NCBI GenBank assembly: GCA_910577735.1
Contig: CAJTOO010000033.1
Location: 1 to 27,255 of the forward strand
Source of the DNA: an uncultured Lachnospiraceae bacterium
Lineage (GTDB): Bacteria; Bacillota; Clostridia; Lachnospirales; Lachnospiraceae
Reading direction: 5' to 3'
DNA: 27,255 nt
This document shows positions 8,032-15,564 of the stretch, piece after piece. The position numbers and the translations under genes are program-made. The notes beneath the pieces are model-generated. The model made no database searches and had not been told where the DNA came from. It saw nothing but the letters and a program-made list of their open reading frames with translations. Within the stretch, counting starts at the first letter, position 1. Each line of letters opens with the position of its first letter.

Positions 8032-8060
8032 GGGAAACGCTGATTTAATCAGCATTTCCT
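8032..8060 (-). terminator. Stem-loop at the 3' end of the UvrA-like gene
   Basis: A stem of about 12 bp (GGAAATGCTGAT / ATCAGCGTTTCC, loop TAA) pairs fully in the minus-strand RNA when one U-G pair is allowed; in the plus-strand RNA the same position is a C-A mismatch. No good U tract follows, so termination strength is uncertain. The ancestral stop codon of the UvrA-like gene (8049-8051) lies inside it. Confidence 0.45.
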
Positions 8061-8067
8061 TAGATAA

Positions 8068-10296
8068 TCAGCCGTAATGGTCTGTCCATATTCCGCCAGC
8101 TCCTGCGGGGTTCCGGTAAAGACTACCTCGCCTCCCATCGTCCCCCCCGTCCGGCCCCATGTCAATCACGTAATCCGCCAGCTTTACCACATCCATGTTA
8201 TGTTCGATCACAACCACCGTGTTCCCCTGCTCCACAAAGCCGTCCAGAAGTTTCATAATTGTCTTCACATCGGAAGCATGAAGCCCGGTGGTGGGTTCAT
8301 CCAGCACATAGATGTTCCCCTTCTGTCCCAGGTATTTTGCCAGCTTTACCCGCTGCCGCTCGCCCCCTGACAGAGTGGATAAGGGCTGTCCAAGGGAAAG
8401 GTAGGGAAGCCCCACCTCCACCATGGCGTGCAGCGCCCTGCAGATTTTCGGACGGCCGGAAAAGAAGCCTTCGGCCTCCTCTGCGCTCATATCCAGAATC
8501 TCCACAATATTTTTCCCTTTGTATAAATAGGAAAGCGCCTCGTTGCTGTAACGGCTCCCGCCGCAAGCCTCGCAGGTGGTCGTCACCGGGTCCATGAAGA
8601 CCAGCTCGGTGGTGACAGCCCCCCGTCCTTTGCAGACCGGGCAGGCGCCTTTGCTGTTAAAGGAAAATAGGGCGGCGCTCACGTTGTTTTCTTTCGCCAT
8701 CTGTTTTCGGATATCATCGAAAAACCCCAGGAAGGTGGCCGGGGTTGAACGCCCGGTGGCTGTCACCGGGGACTGGTCCACCAGGATGACCTGTTCCGGA
8801 TACTGCCCGGCAAACACGTCCCGGATCAGGGAGCTTTTCCCGGAGCCTGCCACACCGGTCACCGCAGTCAACACACGCAGGGGGATATCAACGGAAACCT
8901 GTTTCAGATTGTGCAGGCTGGCATGTTTGACAGGCAGGAACCCTTGGGGCTTCCTTGGCTCCGCCTTAAAGGGTATCTCCATCTCCATGGCCTTCCCGGT
9001 TAATGTGCCGGAGCCAAGGAGCCCCTGATAGCTGCCCTGATAGAGAACCTCCCCGCCGTTTTTTTCTGCCAGCGGCCCCACATCGATCACTTCATCCGCA
9101 ATGGAGATTACATCCTTATCATGCTCCACCACCAGGACCGTATTCCCCTTATCCCGGAGGGCACGCAGCAGCCTGGTCATGCGGTGTACATCCCGTGGGT
9201 GCATCCCGGTGCTTGGCTCATCGAAAATATAGAGCATGCCCGTGAGGGCGCTCCCCATGTAGCGCACCAGCTTCAGGCGCTGTGCCTCCCCGCCGGACAA
9301 GGTAGCCGCTTCCCGGTTCAGGGAAAGGTAAGGGAGGCCGATCTCGATCATGCGGGTCAGGGTCATAACCAGGCTCTCCGCCACCGACCTGCCCCTTGGG
9401 TCTGTGACTGTCCCCAGAACCCGTTTCAGTTCTGTCAACTCCATCTCACACATCTCACTGATATCATACCCGGCAATCTTACAGGACAGGGCCGCCCCGT
9501 TTAGGCGTTTCCCATGGCAGAGGGGACAGTCGGATTCCCGGACATATTTTGCCAGCCGGCCTGCGGAAGTTTCCCCAAGTTCGGAGCTGTCCCTTTTTAA
9601 CAGCAGCCGGCTCATCATGTTGTGGATGCCCTCCACCTGCTTCGACACCCGCTTCCCGCCCGGTTCCTCCGAACCGTACAGCAGAAGGTTCCGTTCCCTT
9701 TCGGAATAGTCCTGCCATTTTTTATCCAGGTCAAACAGGCCGCTGTCTGTATACTGCTTCCAGTACCAGTTCCCCACACGGAACGTGGGCAGCTCCACCA
9801 TCCCCTCATTCCAGCTTTTATCTTCCTTTATAAGAGGAAGGACGTCCAGCGTCATCACCTTCCCCAATCCGGAACACTCCGGACACATGCCCCCCGGATT
9901 GTTGAAGGAAAAGCAGGAGGGTGTTCCCACATGGGGTTCCCCGATCCGGGAGTAGAGCAGCCGCAGGGCGGAATACATGTCGCTGATGGTCCCCACCGTG
10001 GAACGGGCGTTGCCCCCAAGGGGGTTCTGGTCAATGATGACCGAGGGGGAAAGGTTTTCGATTCTTTCCGCCTTTGGTTTCTCATACTTCGGGAGCCTGC
10101 CCCGGACATAAGCGCTGTAGGTCTCGTTCATCTGGCGCTGGCTCTCTGCCGCAATGGTGTCAAACACGATGCTGGATTTCCCGGAGCCGGAGACCCCGAT
10201 GAATACAACGAGCTTTTGTTTTGGTATCTTTAAGGAAATATTTTTCAGATTGTTCTGGCATAAGCCCTGAATAACGATATGATTCTGATCTGGCAT
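8068..10296 (-). CDS. UvrA-like twin-ATPase (short excinuclease A paralogue), C-terminus altered by frameshift
   Basis: Two ABC modules are visible: Walker A GVSGSGKSS (residues 34-42), signature LSGGEAQRLKL, Walker B YIFDEPSTGMH, then GVAGSGKSS, LSGGERQRVKL and YVLDEPTTGLH. UvrA-type CxxC pairs occur at CPECSGLG, CPLCHGKR and CPVC...CEAC. At about 742 residues it is shorter than true UvrA (about 940) and belongs with the short UvrA-like proteins often linked to drug resistance. ATG 10296 follows AGGAGA; the upstream open frame to 10404 overlaps the promoter. At 8142-8148 seven C shift the frame: the encoded tail ends GIWTDHYG, while the other frame reads GGEVVFTGTPQELAEYG and ends TADYLRKC at 8049. 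The ancestral product would be 748 residues. Confidence 0.88.
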   Translation of the reverse strand: MPDQNHIVIQGLCQNNLKNISLKIPKQKLVVFIGVSGSGKSSIVFDTIAAESQRQMNETYSAYVRGRLPKYEKPKAERIENLSPSVIIDQNPLGGNARSTVGTISDMYSALRLLYSRIGEPHVGTPSCFSFNNPGGMCPECSGLGKVMTLDVLPLIKEDKSWNEGMVELPTFRVGNWYWKQYTDSGLFDLDKKWQDYSERERNLLLYGSEEPGGKRVSKQVEGIHNMMSRLLLKRDSSELGETSAGRLAKYVRESDCPLCHGKRLNGAALSCKIAGYDISEMCEMELTELKRVLGTVTDPRGRSVAESLVMTLTRMIEIGLPYLSLNREAATLSGGEAQRLKLVRYMGSALTGMLYIFDEPSTGMHPRDVHRMTRLLRALRDKGNTVLVVEHDKDVISIADEVIDVGPLAEKNGGEVLYQGSYQGLLGSGTLTGKAMEMEIPFKAEPRKPQGFLPVKHASLHNLKQVSVDIPLRVLTAVTGVAGSGKSSLIRDVFAGQYPEQVILVDQSPVTATGRSTPATFLGFFDDIRKQMAKENNVSAALFSFNSKGACPVCKGRGAVTTELVFMDPVTTTCEACGGSRYSNEALSYLYKGKNIVEILDMSAEEAEGFFSGRPKICRALHAMVEVGLPYLSLGQPLSTLSGGERQRVKLAKYLGQKGNIYVLDEPTTGLHASDVKTIMKLLDGFVEQGNTVVVIEHNMDVVKLADYVIDMGPDGGDDGRRGSLYRNPAGAGGIWTDHYG

Positions 10297-10332
10297 GATG
10301 TTCTCCTTTCTGGCCTTTGGCCTGGTCTTAGT

Positions 10333-10373
10333 AGTATAACAGCATGCCGGAAAATGTACTCGACCTTTTTTGC
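10333..10373 (-). promoter_or_regulatory. Promoter and shared candidate AraC box before the UvrA-like gene
   Basis: A TATACT (complement of 10333-10338) lies 18-19 nt from a weak -35 TCGAGT. The motif CTCGACCTTTTTTGC at plus 10359-10373 overlaps this -35 and matches the copy at 8000-8014 in 14 of 15 positions. The spacing is longer than ideal, as in activator-dependent promoters. Confidence 0.45.
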
Positions 10374-10451
10374 CCTTTTCAGAACAGACAAACTTCATTC
10401 CCACTTCTTTATTTTCGAGTCCTCCGTCAAATCTTTAATAGCGTATAGTAA

Positions 10452-10489
10452 CAATAAGAACCTCTGGATTTTTCCAAAGGTTCCTATTG
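10452..10489 (-). terminator. 16-bp stem-loop after the 655-residue island gene
   Basis: It lies two bases after the stop of the gene at 10492. Arms CAATAGGAACCTTTGG and CCAGAGGTTCTTATTG pair over 16 positions in the minus-strand RNA, with two G-U pairs and a loop of AAAAAT. The following bases are only moderately U-rich, so it may be a terminator or an mRNA-end stabilising structure. Confidence 0.55.
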
Positions 10490-10491
10490 CA

Positions 10492-12459
10492 TTATGATAC
10501 CAATATTTTTTTGTTAATTGAAATCAGCTCGGATAACTCGTCCAATTCAATAAATGTTACTTTCTTTCCAGACAACCTTGCCAAGTGTCTCAAAGTTCCT
10601 TTAAATCCTGCATCAATATATTGCGGAATGACTACTGCTATTATTTGACAACGAGCATCTATCATTCCCTGCTCCACAAACTGACGAATTATCTCCTGCC
10701 CTTCTCCTGATGTTGATAATAGTGGTTTTCTTATTTTTTCATCATCATTAACAGATTTTCTAGGTCGGTTTTCACTATTCTTTTTTATGATACCCTTTAA
10801 ATCATATGCTTTATTTCCAATTTTCACTTCCGCAGCAACATCCCCATACTCCATGCCTTTGTGAGGTTGTGGACGATAGCCTGGTAAAATGGTATAAAAA
10901 ACTTTAGGTAAACATGCCATTCCATCATTTTCAGTACATTTTTCAATTTTTGCATATGAACAGGTTCCAGAACCACATTTCTCATTCATATTTACCGCAT
11001 AAGCTTTCACTCTATGTGTAAGGGCCACTGAATCATGTTTAAAGCATTCTATTGCTGCAAATGGAATTTCAACTTCTGTTTGCAAATTCTCTGTTCCATT
11101 AACAATATATCCCATATCGCCTACAATGCAGATATTATATTCTAAAGAATAGTCTTTAAATATTTTCTGAATATTTTTATTGATCATACTTACCAATATA
11201 GATCTTGGAACATACCAATTTACAATCTCACAAGTATCATGACCATCCGCACATTTAATTTTTAAGGGTGCCCCACACTCACATTCTTTTATTATCCCCC
11301 TTCCCATCTTCAACTCTGTTCCACATTCAGTGCAATATGGAGTCTCATAAGAATCACAAGTTTTGCAATATATTCTCGGAAACTTGATAAACCATTTACT
11401 ATTATCCAATACCGATAATTTATCTACCGGAATCTGGAACTCATACTCGTCTCTATCAAGAGAAGCTATAATTTGTGTCAAATACCAATTCAGTTGCGTA
11501 ATTTCAATTCCGCTTGCCCCTGTCCATTTTATTTCCTGTCCTACTTCTTTAAAAATTTCTTCAGCTGGCTTCCCTTTTAATTTTTCAATTTCCTCCAAAA
11601 TAATTTTAATCGAATTTTCAGACCACTCAAACAGAACAGAAGCTGGCAAATGTTTATAAATTCCAATACTGCCGTTTCTAACATTATATTTAATCGTAGC
11701 ATCAATATTCTCGGTAATTGCCGAGATAAAACTCCCAGATGTATCAATTCTCTCAGAACGAATTCTGCTAATCTCTTCTTCTTGATCAGGCGTAATTCCC
11801 CCAGCTCTTGACACAATTGTTTTCTCTCCACCTTTTCCCTGCAACACAATTCTGCTTATGGCCTTAGAATTTGTGCATTTGTCAATTGCTGATTTTGGGG
11901 GCTTTATTTGTGTTACCGGGTTTTTAAATAAATCAGCAATGTATTTTGTCATAAAAGCCGTCATTTTCTCATGTTTACTAATGCAGGCAAGATATGTTGA
12001 TGCCTTTCCAATCCATAAGCATCCTCTATGTTGTTCCCATACACTGGCATTTTGCCCATCCTCATTAACATAAGTATATTCTTTGCAATAAACATATAAA
12101 ACTTCTGTACGGTCCTCATATTCTTTTACAGATAAAATTTTTAATTTTCTATATCCAGAAACAGAAAGATATTCCTCCTCCACATTTTCCAGGGAATTAA
12201 CAATACCATAATCTGAATCTTTCAACGATGATTGAAATGTCCATAACGTAAACGTTACTCGGTCACCATAAATATAATCATTTACATATTGCTCTATTTC
12301 CTCATCCGAAAGGATCCCATAAGATAATATCTTATCTATTATTGTATTCTTTTCCTTTCCGTTAACTTCTTTTTCTTCTATTCCCTTTTTTACTGCAATA
12401 TCATGTAAAGCATACCAAGGCAAAGTTCGTAGTTTTTTGTTTTTTACTGATGTATCCAA
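10492..12459 (-). CDS. Uncharacterised 655-residue protein with SAP-like N-terminus, two Cys clusters and possible nuclease-like C-terminus
   Basis: I do not recognise the full-length family. Residues about 11-48 (LPWYALHDIAVKKGI then KEKNTIIDKILSYG) look like a SAP/HeH-type helix-extended DNA-binding motif. Residues 365-410 hold a zinc-ribbon-like cluster: CKTC (365/368), CTEC (376/379), CEC (393/395), C403, C410. A second group is C495, C500, C508, C516. Then GMEYGDVAAEVKIG (D540, E544, K546) and the sheet-helix segments CQIIAVVIPQYIDAGF and KVTFIELDELSELI resemble the end of a restriction-endonuclease-like fold; this is tentative. The start is TTG 12459: AGGGGGAG lies five bases upstream and 13 nt separate it from the rloB stop. 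The upstream open frame (to 12594) overlaps rloB and has no better site. It is AT-rich like its two operon partners. Confidence 0.8.
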   Translation of the reverse strand: MDTSVKNKKLRTLPWYALHDIAVKKGIEEKEVNGKEKNTIIDKILSYGILSDEEIEQYVNDYIYGDRVTFTLWTFQSSLKDSDYGIVNSLENVEEEYLSVSGYRKLKILSVKEYEDRTEVLYVYCKEYTYVNEDGQNASVWEQHRGCLWIGKASTYLACISKHEKMTAFMTKYIADLFKNPVTQIKPPKSAIDKCTNSKAISRIVLQGKGGEKTIVSRAGGITPDQEEEISRIRSERIDTSGSFISAITENIDATIKYNVRNGSIGIYKHLPASVLFEWSENSIKIILEEIEKLKGKPAEEIFKEVGQEIKWTGASGIEITQLNWYLTQIIASLDRDEYEFQIPVDKLSVLDNSKWFIKFPRIYCKTCDSYETPYCTECGTELKMGRGIIKECECGAPLKIKCADGHDTCEIVNWYVPRSILVSMINKNIQKIFKDYSLEYNICIVGDMGYIVNGTENLQTEVEIPFAAIECFKHDSVALTHRVKAYAVNMNEKCGSGTCSYAKIEKCTENDGMACLPKVFYTILPGYRPQPHKGMEYGDVAAEVKIGNKAYDLKGIIKKNSENRPRKSVNDDEKIRKPLLSTSGEGQEIIRQFVEQGMIDARCQIIAVVIPQYIDAGFKGTLRHLARLSGKKVTFIELDELSELISINKKILVS

Positions 12460-12472
12460 ATACTCTCCCCCT

Positions 12473-13183
12473 TTAATTGCAAGCTTCCTTAAATCTCTGT
12501 GCAACATGCTCCGGCAAATACTTAACCAGTTCTTCCACCAACTCATACACCTTCGTTCCCGGCGCAATTTCTGCTGGTGTCTTACTTTTACCATCGTTTA
12601 TGATACGTTTGGCATATCGAATTGCCAGCTTTGGATTTCCTTTTTCCGTCAAAATATCAAAAATATCTTTCATATTTTTCTGATATTTTCCAATCCCCAA
12701 TTCCCTGAATTGATCATTCAGAAATGCTATGTATTCCCCCCGGTGATTATTCGCTGTATAATATGCAAAATGCAAAAGAAACCAGAACTCAATACATTCA
12801 TTACTCCATGCTGTATGATATTGAAGTTGAGAACTTTCTTTATTTAAGTTCTCTGCCCGATTGACAACACCATTAAAATCATCTGCCGGAAAGCTGTCTT
12901 TATCATAAACGCACCAAATCTGGCCCTTTTGGATTTTGTTCTTCTTTACATATCTTTCCGCCATTCCGATTACTCGCATCGTTTCTGCCTGACAGGGTTC
13001 TATTTCAATTAGAACCATATCCTTATAAATCGGATTATCTTCAATCAGCTTTTTGAATCCCATAAAATACAGAGGTTCTGTCTGCTGCCCCTCGCAGAAG
13101 ATATAGTATCTGTACTGCTTCATTTCCAGATACTCCTGACGGCGCTTCTTTTTCCACTTCTCCATTCCGGCTTTTTTAGGCAT
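12473..13183 (-). CDS. rloB: RloB/AbiLii-like protein (TOPRIM-like nuclease-type fold)
   Basis: This 236-residue protein has the RloB family signature: an opening basic stretch, then YRYYIFCEGQQTEPLYF with E31, WCVYDKDSFP with D94 and D96, and SNECIEFWFLLHF (127-139). The E...DxD arrangement is TOPRIM-like, as in OLD-family nucleases. RloB proteins pair with RloA ATPases in Rlo loci and in AbiL (AbiLii) abortive-infection systems. The ATG at 13183 lies inside the end of the ATPase gene (8-bp overlap, ATGCCTAA), with GGGGGAAGG in front. This and the tight spacing to the next gene show a single operon. Confidence 0.88.
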   Translation of the reverse strand: MPKKAGMEKWKKKRRQEYLEMKQYRYYIFCEGQQTEPLYFMGFKKLIEDNPIYKDMVLIEIEPCQAETMRVIGMAERYVKKNKIQKGQIWCVYDKDSFPADDFNGVVNRAENLNKESSQLQYHTAWSNECIEFWFLLHFAYYTANNHRGEYIAFLNDQFRELGIGKYQKNMKDIFDILTEKGNPKLAIRYAKRIINDGKSKTPAEIAPGTKVYELVEELVKYLPEHVAQRFKEACN

Positions 13184-14402
13184 TGACCTTCCCCCAATCT
13201 ATAATTCTTTTGAGATACGGATCAGCGCCATATTTTCCTTCCAGATATTGCTTATCGAATTTGGCATCCTTACGAACAGATTCGCCTTTTTCGTTCTTAA
13301 ATTCCACCAATGAATACAATTTAGAGTTTTGAGCATTCCCTTTTGCCACGAACCAGATTTCATCCCTTCGAAACACTTCATTGTTCATTGTAGACAGATC
13401 ATGGGATGTGAAGATTAATTGTGCTTTCTTTTTATTAATACTCATATCATTAAACATCATAATAATATGACGCAGCAAAACAGGATGTATCTTTGCATCC
13501 AGTTCATCAATAACCAAAACGGTTCCCGTAAGTAAACATCCAGCAATAAATGGCATTAAACCAAATAATTTCCTTGTCCCGCTGGATTCTTCCAGTAAGT
13601 TTAACTCCGTCTCATAGCCATCCACCAAATGCTTTGTATACACATCGATTCTGTCATTTTCATCCTCAACTACACGAAAATCCACGATATCCAGATCCAT
13701 TTCCTGTATCATGTCAAGCATAAGCTGCTTCACATCCTCTGAATTTGATACTGCCATACGAAGTTCTTCAATCGGATTACCATAGTTTAAAAAATCAATT
13801 CCGTATTCAAACCAATCCAGAACATCTTTTACTACCTCATTTTTTTTATAAGTGATCCCAAGATAAGACAGCAACGGTAATGTCGCGGACAAGTCCTCAC
13901 TGGCTTTCAGTTTGGAAAATACACCTTTTAAAGAAATTTCTTCCGTATCCCGTTCGAAAAGCGCTGAACGTCGTCCCGTGTCCAATTTTACACGGTCCAA
14001 ACTTTCATAATTTACAACATCCTTCATGATATGGAGTTTATACCGATACTCCGCAATTTCTGTACGGAAAAAAATTTCAAACTCTGTTGGCTGGCTTTTC
14101 GTTTTTTTTGAGAATGCAAAAGGTTCGATGAGCAGCCTTTTCTGAAGAAATATACGTTCCTCCTTATCACCAGTTGCATATAATGGACGAAGTACTTTTG
14201 AAGCCAACGTATGCATTGCCTCCAATACGTTTGACTTTCCACCTCCATTTGGCCCATATATTGCAGAAATCGGCAAAAACAATTCTCCATCTTTATCACG
14301 AATTATATTATTTTCATGTTCAGAAATAGCAGCTGCCTGCATATCAAAGGTCATTTCATCCCGAATGCTTTTATAATTTTTCACTGTAAATTGGCACAGC
14401 AT
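13176..14402 (-). CDS. rloA: AAA15-family ATPase, RloA/AbiLi-like
   Basis: This 408-residue OLD/SMC-type ATPase (COG1106 group) has FTVKNYKSIRDEMTF at the start, Walker A GPNGGGKS (50-57), the ABC-like signature region EESSGTRKLFGL (271-282), Walker B VLVIDELDAKIHP (D299, E300) and the switch histidine in FTSHD (H334). It probably forms the sensor or motor of an abortive-infection system and controls RloB. ATG 14402 follows GGAGGG by eight bases; the earlier in-frame start at 14450 lies at or before the -10 box and is rejected. It is the first gene of the three-gene unit. Confidence 0.9.
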   Translation of the reverse strand: MLCQFTVKNYKSIRDEMTFDMQAAAISEHENNIIRDKDGELFLPISAIYGPNGGGKSNVLEAMHTLASKVLRPLYATGDKEERIFLQKRLLIEPFAFSKKTKSQPTEFEIFFRTEIAEYRYKLHIMKDVVNYESLDRVKLDTGRRSALFERDTEEISLKGVFSKLKASEDLSATLPLLSYLGITYKKNEVVKDVLDWFEYGIDFLNYGNPIEELRMAVSNSEDVKQLMLDMIQEMDLDIVDFRVVEDENDRIDVYTKHLVDGYETELNLLEESSGTRKLFGLMPFIAGCLLTGTVLVIDELDAKIHPVLLRHIIMMFNDMSINKKKAQLIFTSHDLSTMNNEVFRRDEIWFVAKGNAQNSKLYSLVEFKNEKGESVRKDAKFDKQYLEGKYGADPYLKRIIDWGKVNA

Positions 14403-14439
14403 CTCTTTTTCCCTCCAGTTTATGTGTCTTTCAATATCT

Positions 14440-14492
14440 ATTATACTCATTTTTAAAATTTTGAAAACAATATATGAGATATTTTCTCATAT
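14440..14492 (-). promoter_or_regulatory. Promoter of the rloAB island with upstream palindrome
   Basis: A perfect -10 TATAAT (complement of 14440-14445) sits in an AT-rich stretch; possible -35 boxes are TTTTCA (16-nt spacer) or TTGTTT (19-nt spacer). The inverted repeat ATATGAGA-N5-TCTCATAT at 14472-14492 lies just upstream of the -35 region and could bind a regulator. No regulator gene is present in the island. Confidence 0.55.
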
Positions 14493-14519
14493 TTATTGTT
14501 GAAATTATTCATCAAAACA

Positions 14520-14552
14520 GGACATCCAACATATATCCTATGTCGAATGTCC
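14520..14552 (-). terminator. 14-bp stem-loop separating the envelope cluster from the rloAB island
   Basis: Arms GGACATTCGACATA and TATGTTGGATGTCC pair over 14 positions in minus-strand RNA with two G-U pairs and a 5-nt loop; in plus-strand RNA the same positions are C-A mismatches. It is followed by TGTTTTG. It probably ends the transcript of the gene at 14613, shielding the island promoter from read-through. Confidence 0.55.
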
Positions 14553-14593
14553 CTCATTTAAGGACTTTCCATTTTCTGTTACATCCCTTCTCC

Positions 14594-14612
14594 ATGCTGT
14601 TTTTAACAGCAT
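14594..14612 (-). other. Short hairpin directly after the stop of the Ig-like protein gene
   Basis: Arms ATGCTGTT and AACAGCAT (8 bp, 3-nt loop) start at the base next to the stop codon at 14613. There is no U tract, so this is an mRNA-end structure rather than a clear terminator. Confidence 0.4.
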
Positions 14613-15488
14613 TTACTCCCCCTCTATTCCCGCCATCCTCCCATGCCCCACCAGAAACTCAGCGCTCAGTGTTTCCACCACAAGCCTGTACGTTCCCGGT
14701 TCCAGCGTACCGTAAATATTCAGATTATAGGTCTCGCTGGCGCTCTCCCCGTTCGGAAGGATATGGGCGATATCCTGGAATCCCACGTTATCCGCCCTTA
14801 CCGGTACCGTATACCACTGGCCGTCTATCTGCTTCTGGATAGAAAAGTATTCCCCGTAGGAAAATTCCTCCCCGCTGTTATTGGTAATCCGTACCGTAAT
14901 CTCGCTTGTCCCTATGTCCTCCACCGTCAAAGTCAGACCCTCCGGGACTTCTGCCGTCTGCTCATCCGCTTTCAGAAGGAAGATCGTATGGTATGCCGAT
15001 AAACGCCCCGCATTGGGAAAATTCAGGGCATTCCTGGTATCCTCATCCTTGCCTTCCATCTGTTCCCATAAACCAGACAAATCCGTATCCCCATAATAAA
15101 CCGCCCCGTCATTCTTAAGCCAGACACCGCCGGAGGCCGCCACGGAAATGTCAAAGCCATCCTGACTGCTGACCCAGAACCCGTAAAAGGGAGGCTCCAT
15201 CTGGGAGAGGGCATCTTCCTCTGCCGCCTGGAGGGGGATACCATTAATTTTTTTAATCACTTCCTTCTCCGCACCGCTGTCATACAGCGTCCTGACCGCA
15301 ACCGTTTCCCCGTCAAAATAATACATCTGGAAAGCGCTTGTGTCCGGGCTTGCCCCGGCAAGGATATTTCCACCTTTGTCATTTCTTCTGCCATTTCGTA
15401 TTCCATACAAAACCGCCGCCAGAATAAGCAGAGAGAGTATCAAAACTGTTATATATTTCTTCCTCCAAAGTACTTTTTCTGTTTTCAC
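14613..15488 (-). CDS. Membrane-anchored protein with C-terminal bacterial Ig-like (Big_14-type) domain
   Basis: About 291 residues. One N-terminal transmembrane helix (YITVLILSLLILAAVLYGI, about 13-31) points the rest outside the cell. The middle (about 45-185) is not recognised. The last 100 residues (TLTVEDIGTSEITVRITNNS, FSYGEYFSIQKQIDGQWYTV, ILPNGESASETYNLNIYG, LEPGTYRLVVE) match the immunoglobulin-like fold often called Big_14 in Clostridia lipoproteins. The start is GTG 15488 or TTG 15491, with AAGGA upstream. It follows the amidase gene with a 73-nt gap and likely ends the envelope cluster. Confidence 0.7.
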   Translation of the reverse strand: MKTEKVLWRKKYITVLILSLLILAAVLYGIRNGRRNDKGGNILAGASPDTSAFQMYYFDGETVAVRTLYDSGAEKEVIKKINGIPLQAAEEDALSQMEPPFYGFWVSSQDGFDISVAASGGVWLKNDGAVYYGDTDLSGLWEQMEGKDEDTRNALNFPNAGRLSAYHTIFLLKADEQTAEVPEGLTLTVEDIGTSEITVRITNNSGEEFSYGEYFSIQKQIDGQWYTVPVRADNVGFQDIAHILPNGESASETYNLNIYGTLEPGTYRLVVETLSAEFLVGHGRMAGIEGE

Positions 15489-15503
15489 CAATGTTTTCCT
15501 TTC

Positions 15504-15556
15504 TGATGGTTTCTTTTATTATTACTCTATTGACCGATTCTGGGAAGCCCTGAAAT
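15504..15556 (+). repeat. Dispersed repeat, copy 1
   Basis: The stretch ATTGACCGATTCTGGGAAGC with following CCTGAAA (15530-15556) reappears on the minus strand near 19812-19842 as ATTGACCGATTTCGGGAAGA with CCCGAAA, about 25 of 29 positions alike. A GGTTT-CTTTTA stretch to its left also has a counterpart. It sits between the amidase and Ig-like genes. Confidence 0.55.
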
Positions 15557-15564
15557 AAGCAACA

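Noticed and set aside
8142..8148. Programmed ribosomal frameshifting at the C7 run
   Set aside because: No stimulatory structure or slippery codon pattern is evident; a length change in the run explains the data more simply.
8068..10296. True UvrA of nucleotide excision repair
   Set aside because: About 200 residues too short and located in a drug-export context; it fits the short UvrA-like group.
12460..12594. Longer start of the 655-residue gene at 12594
   Set aside because: It would overlap rloB by over 100 bp; a TTG with a strong AGGGGGAG sits just after the rloB stop.
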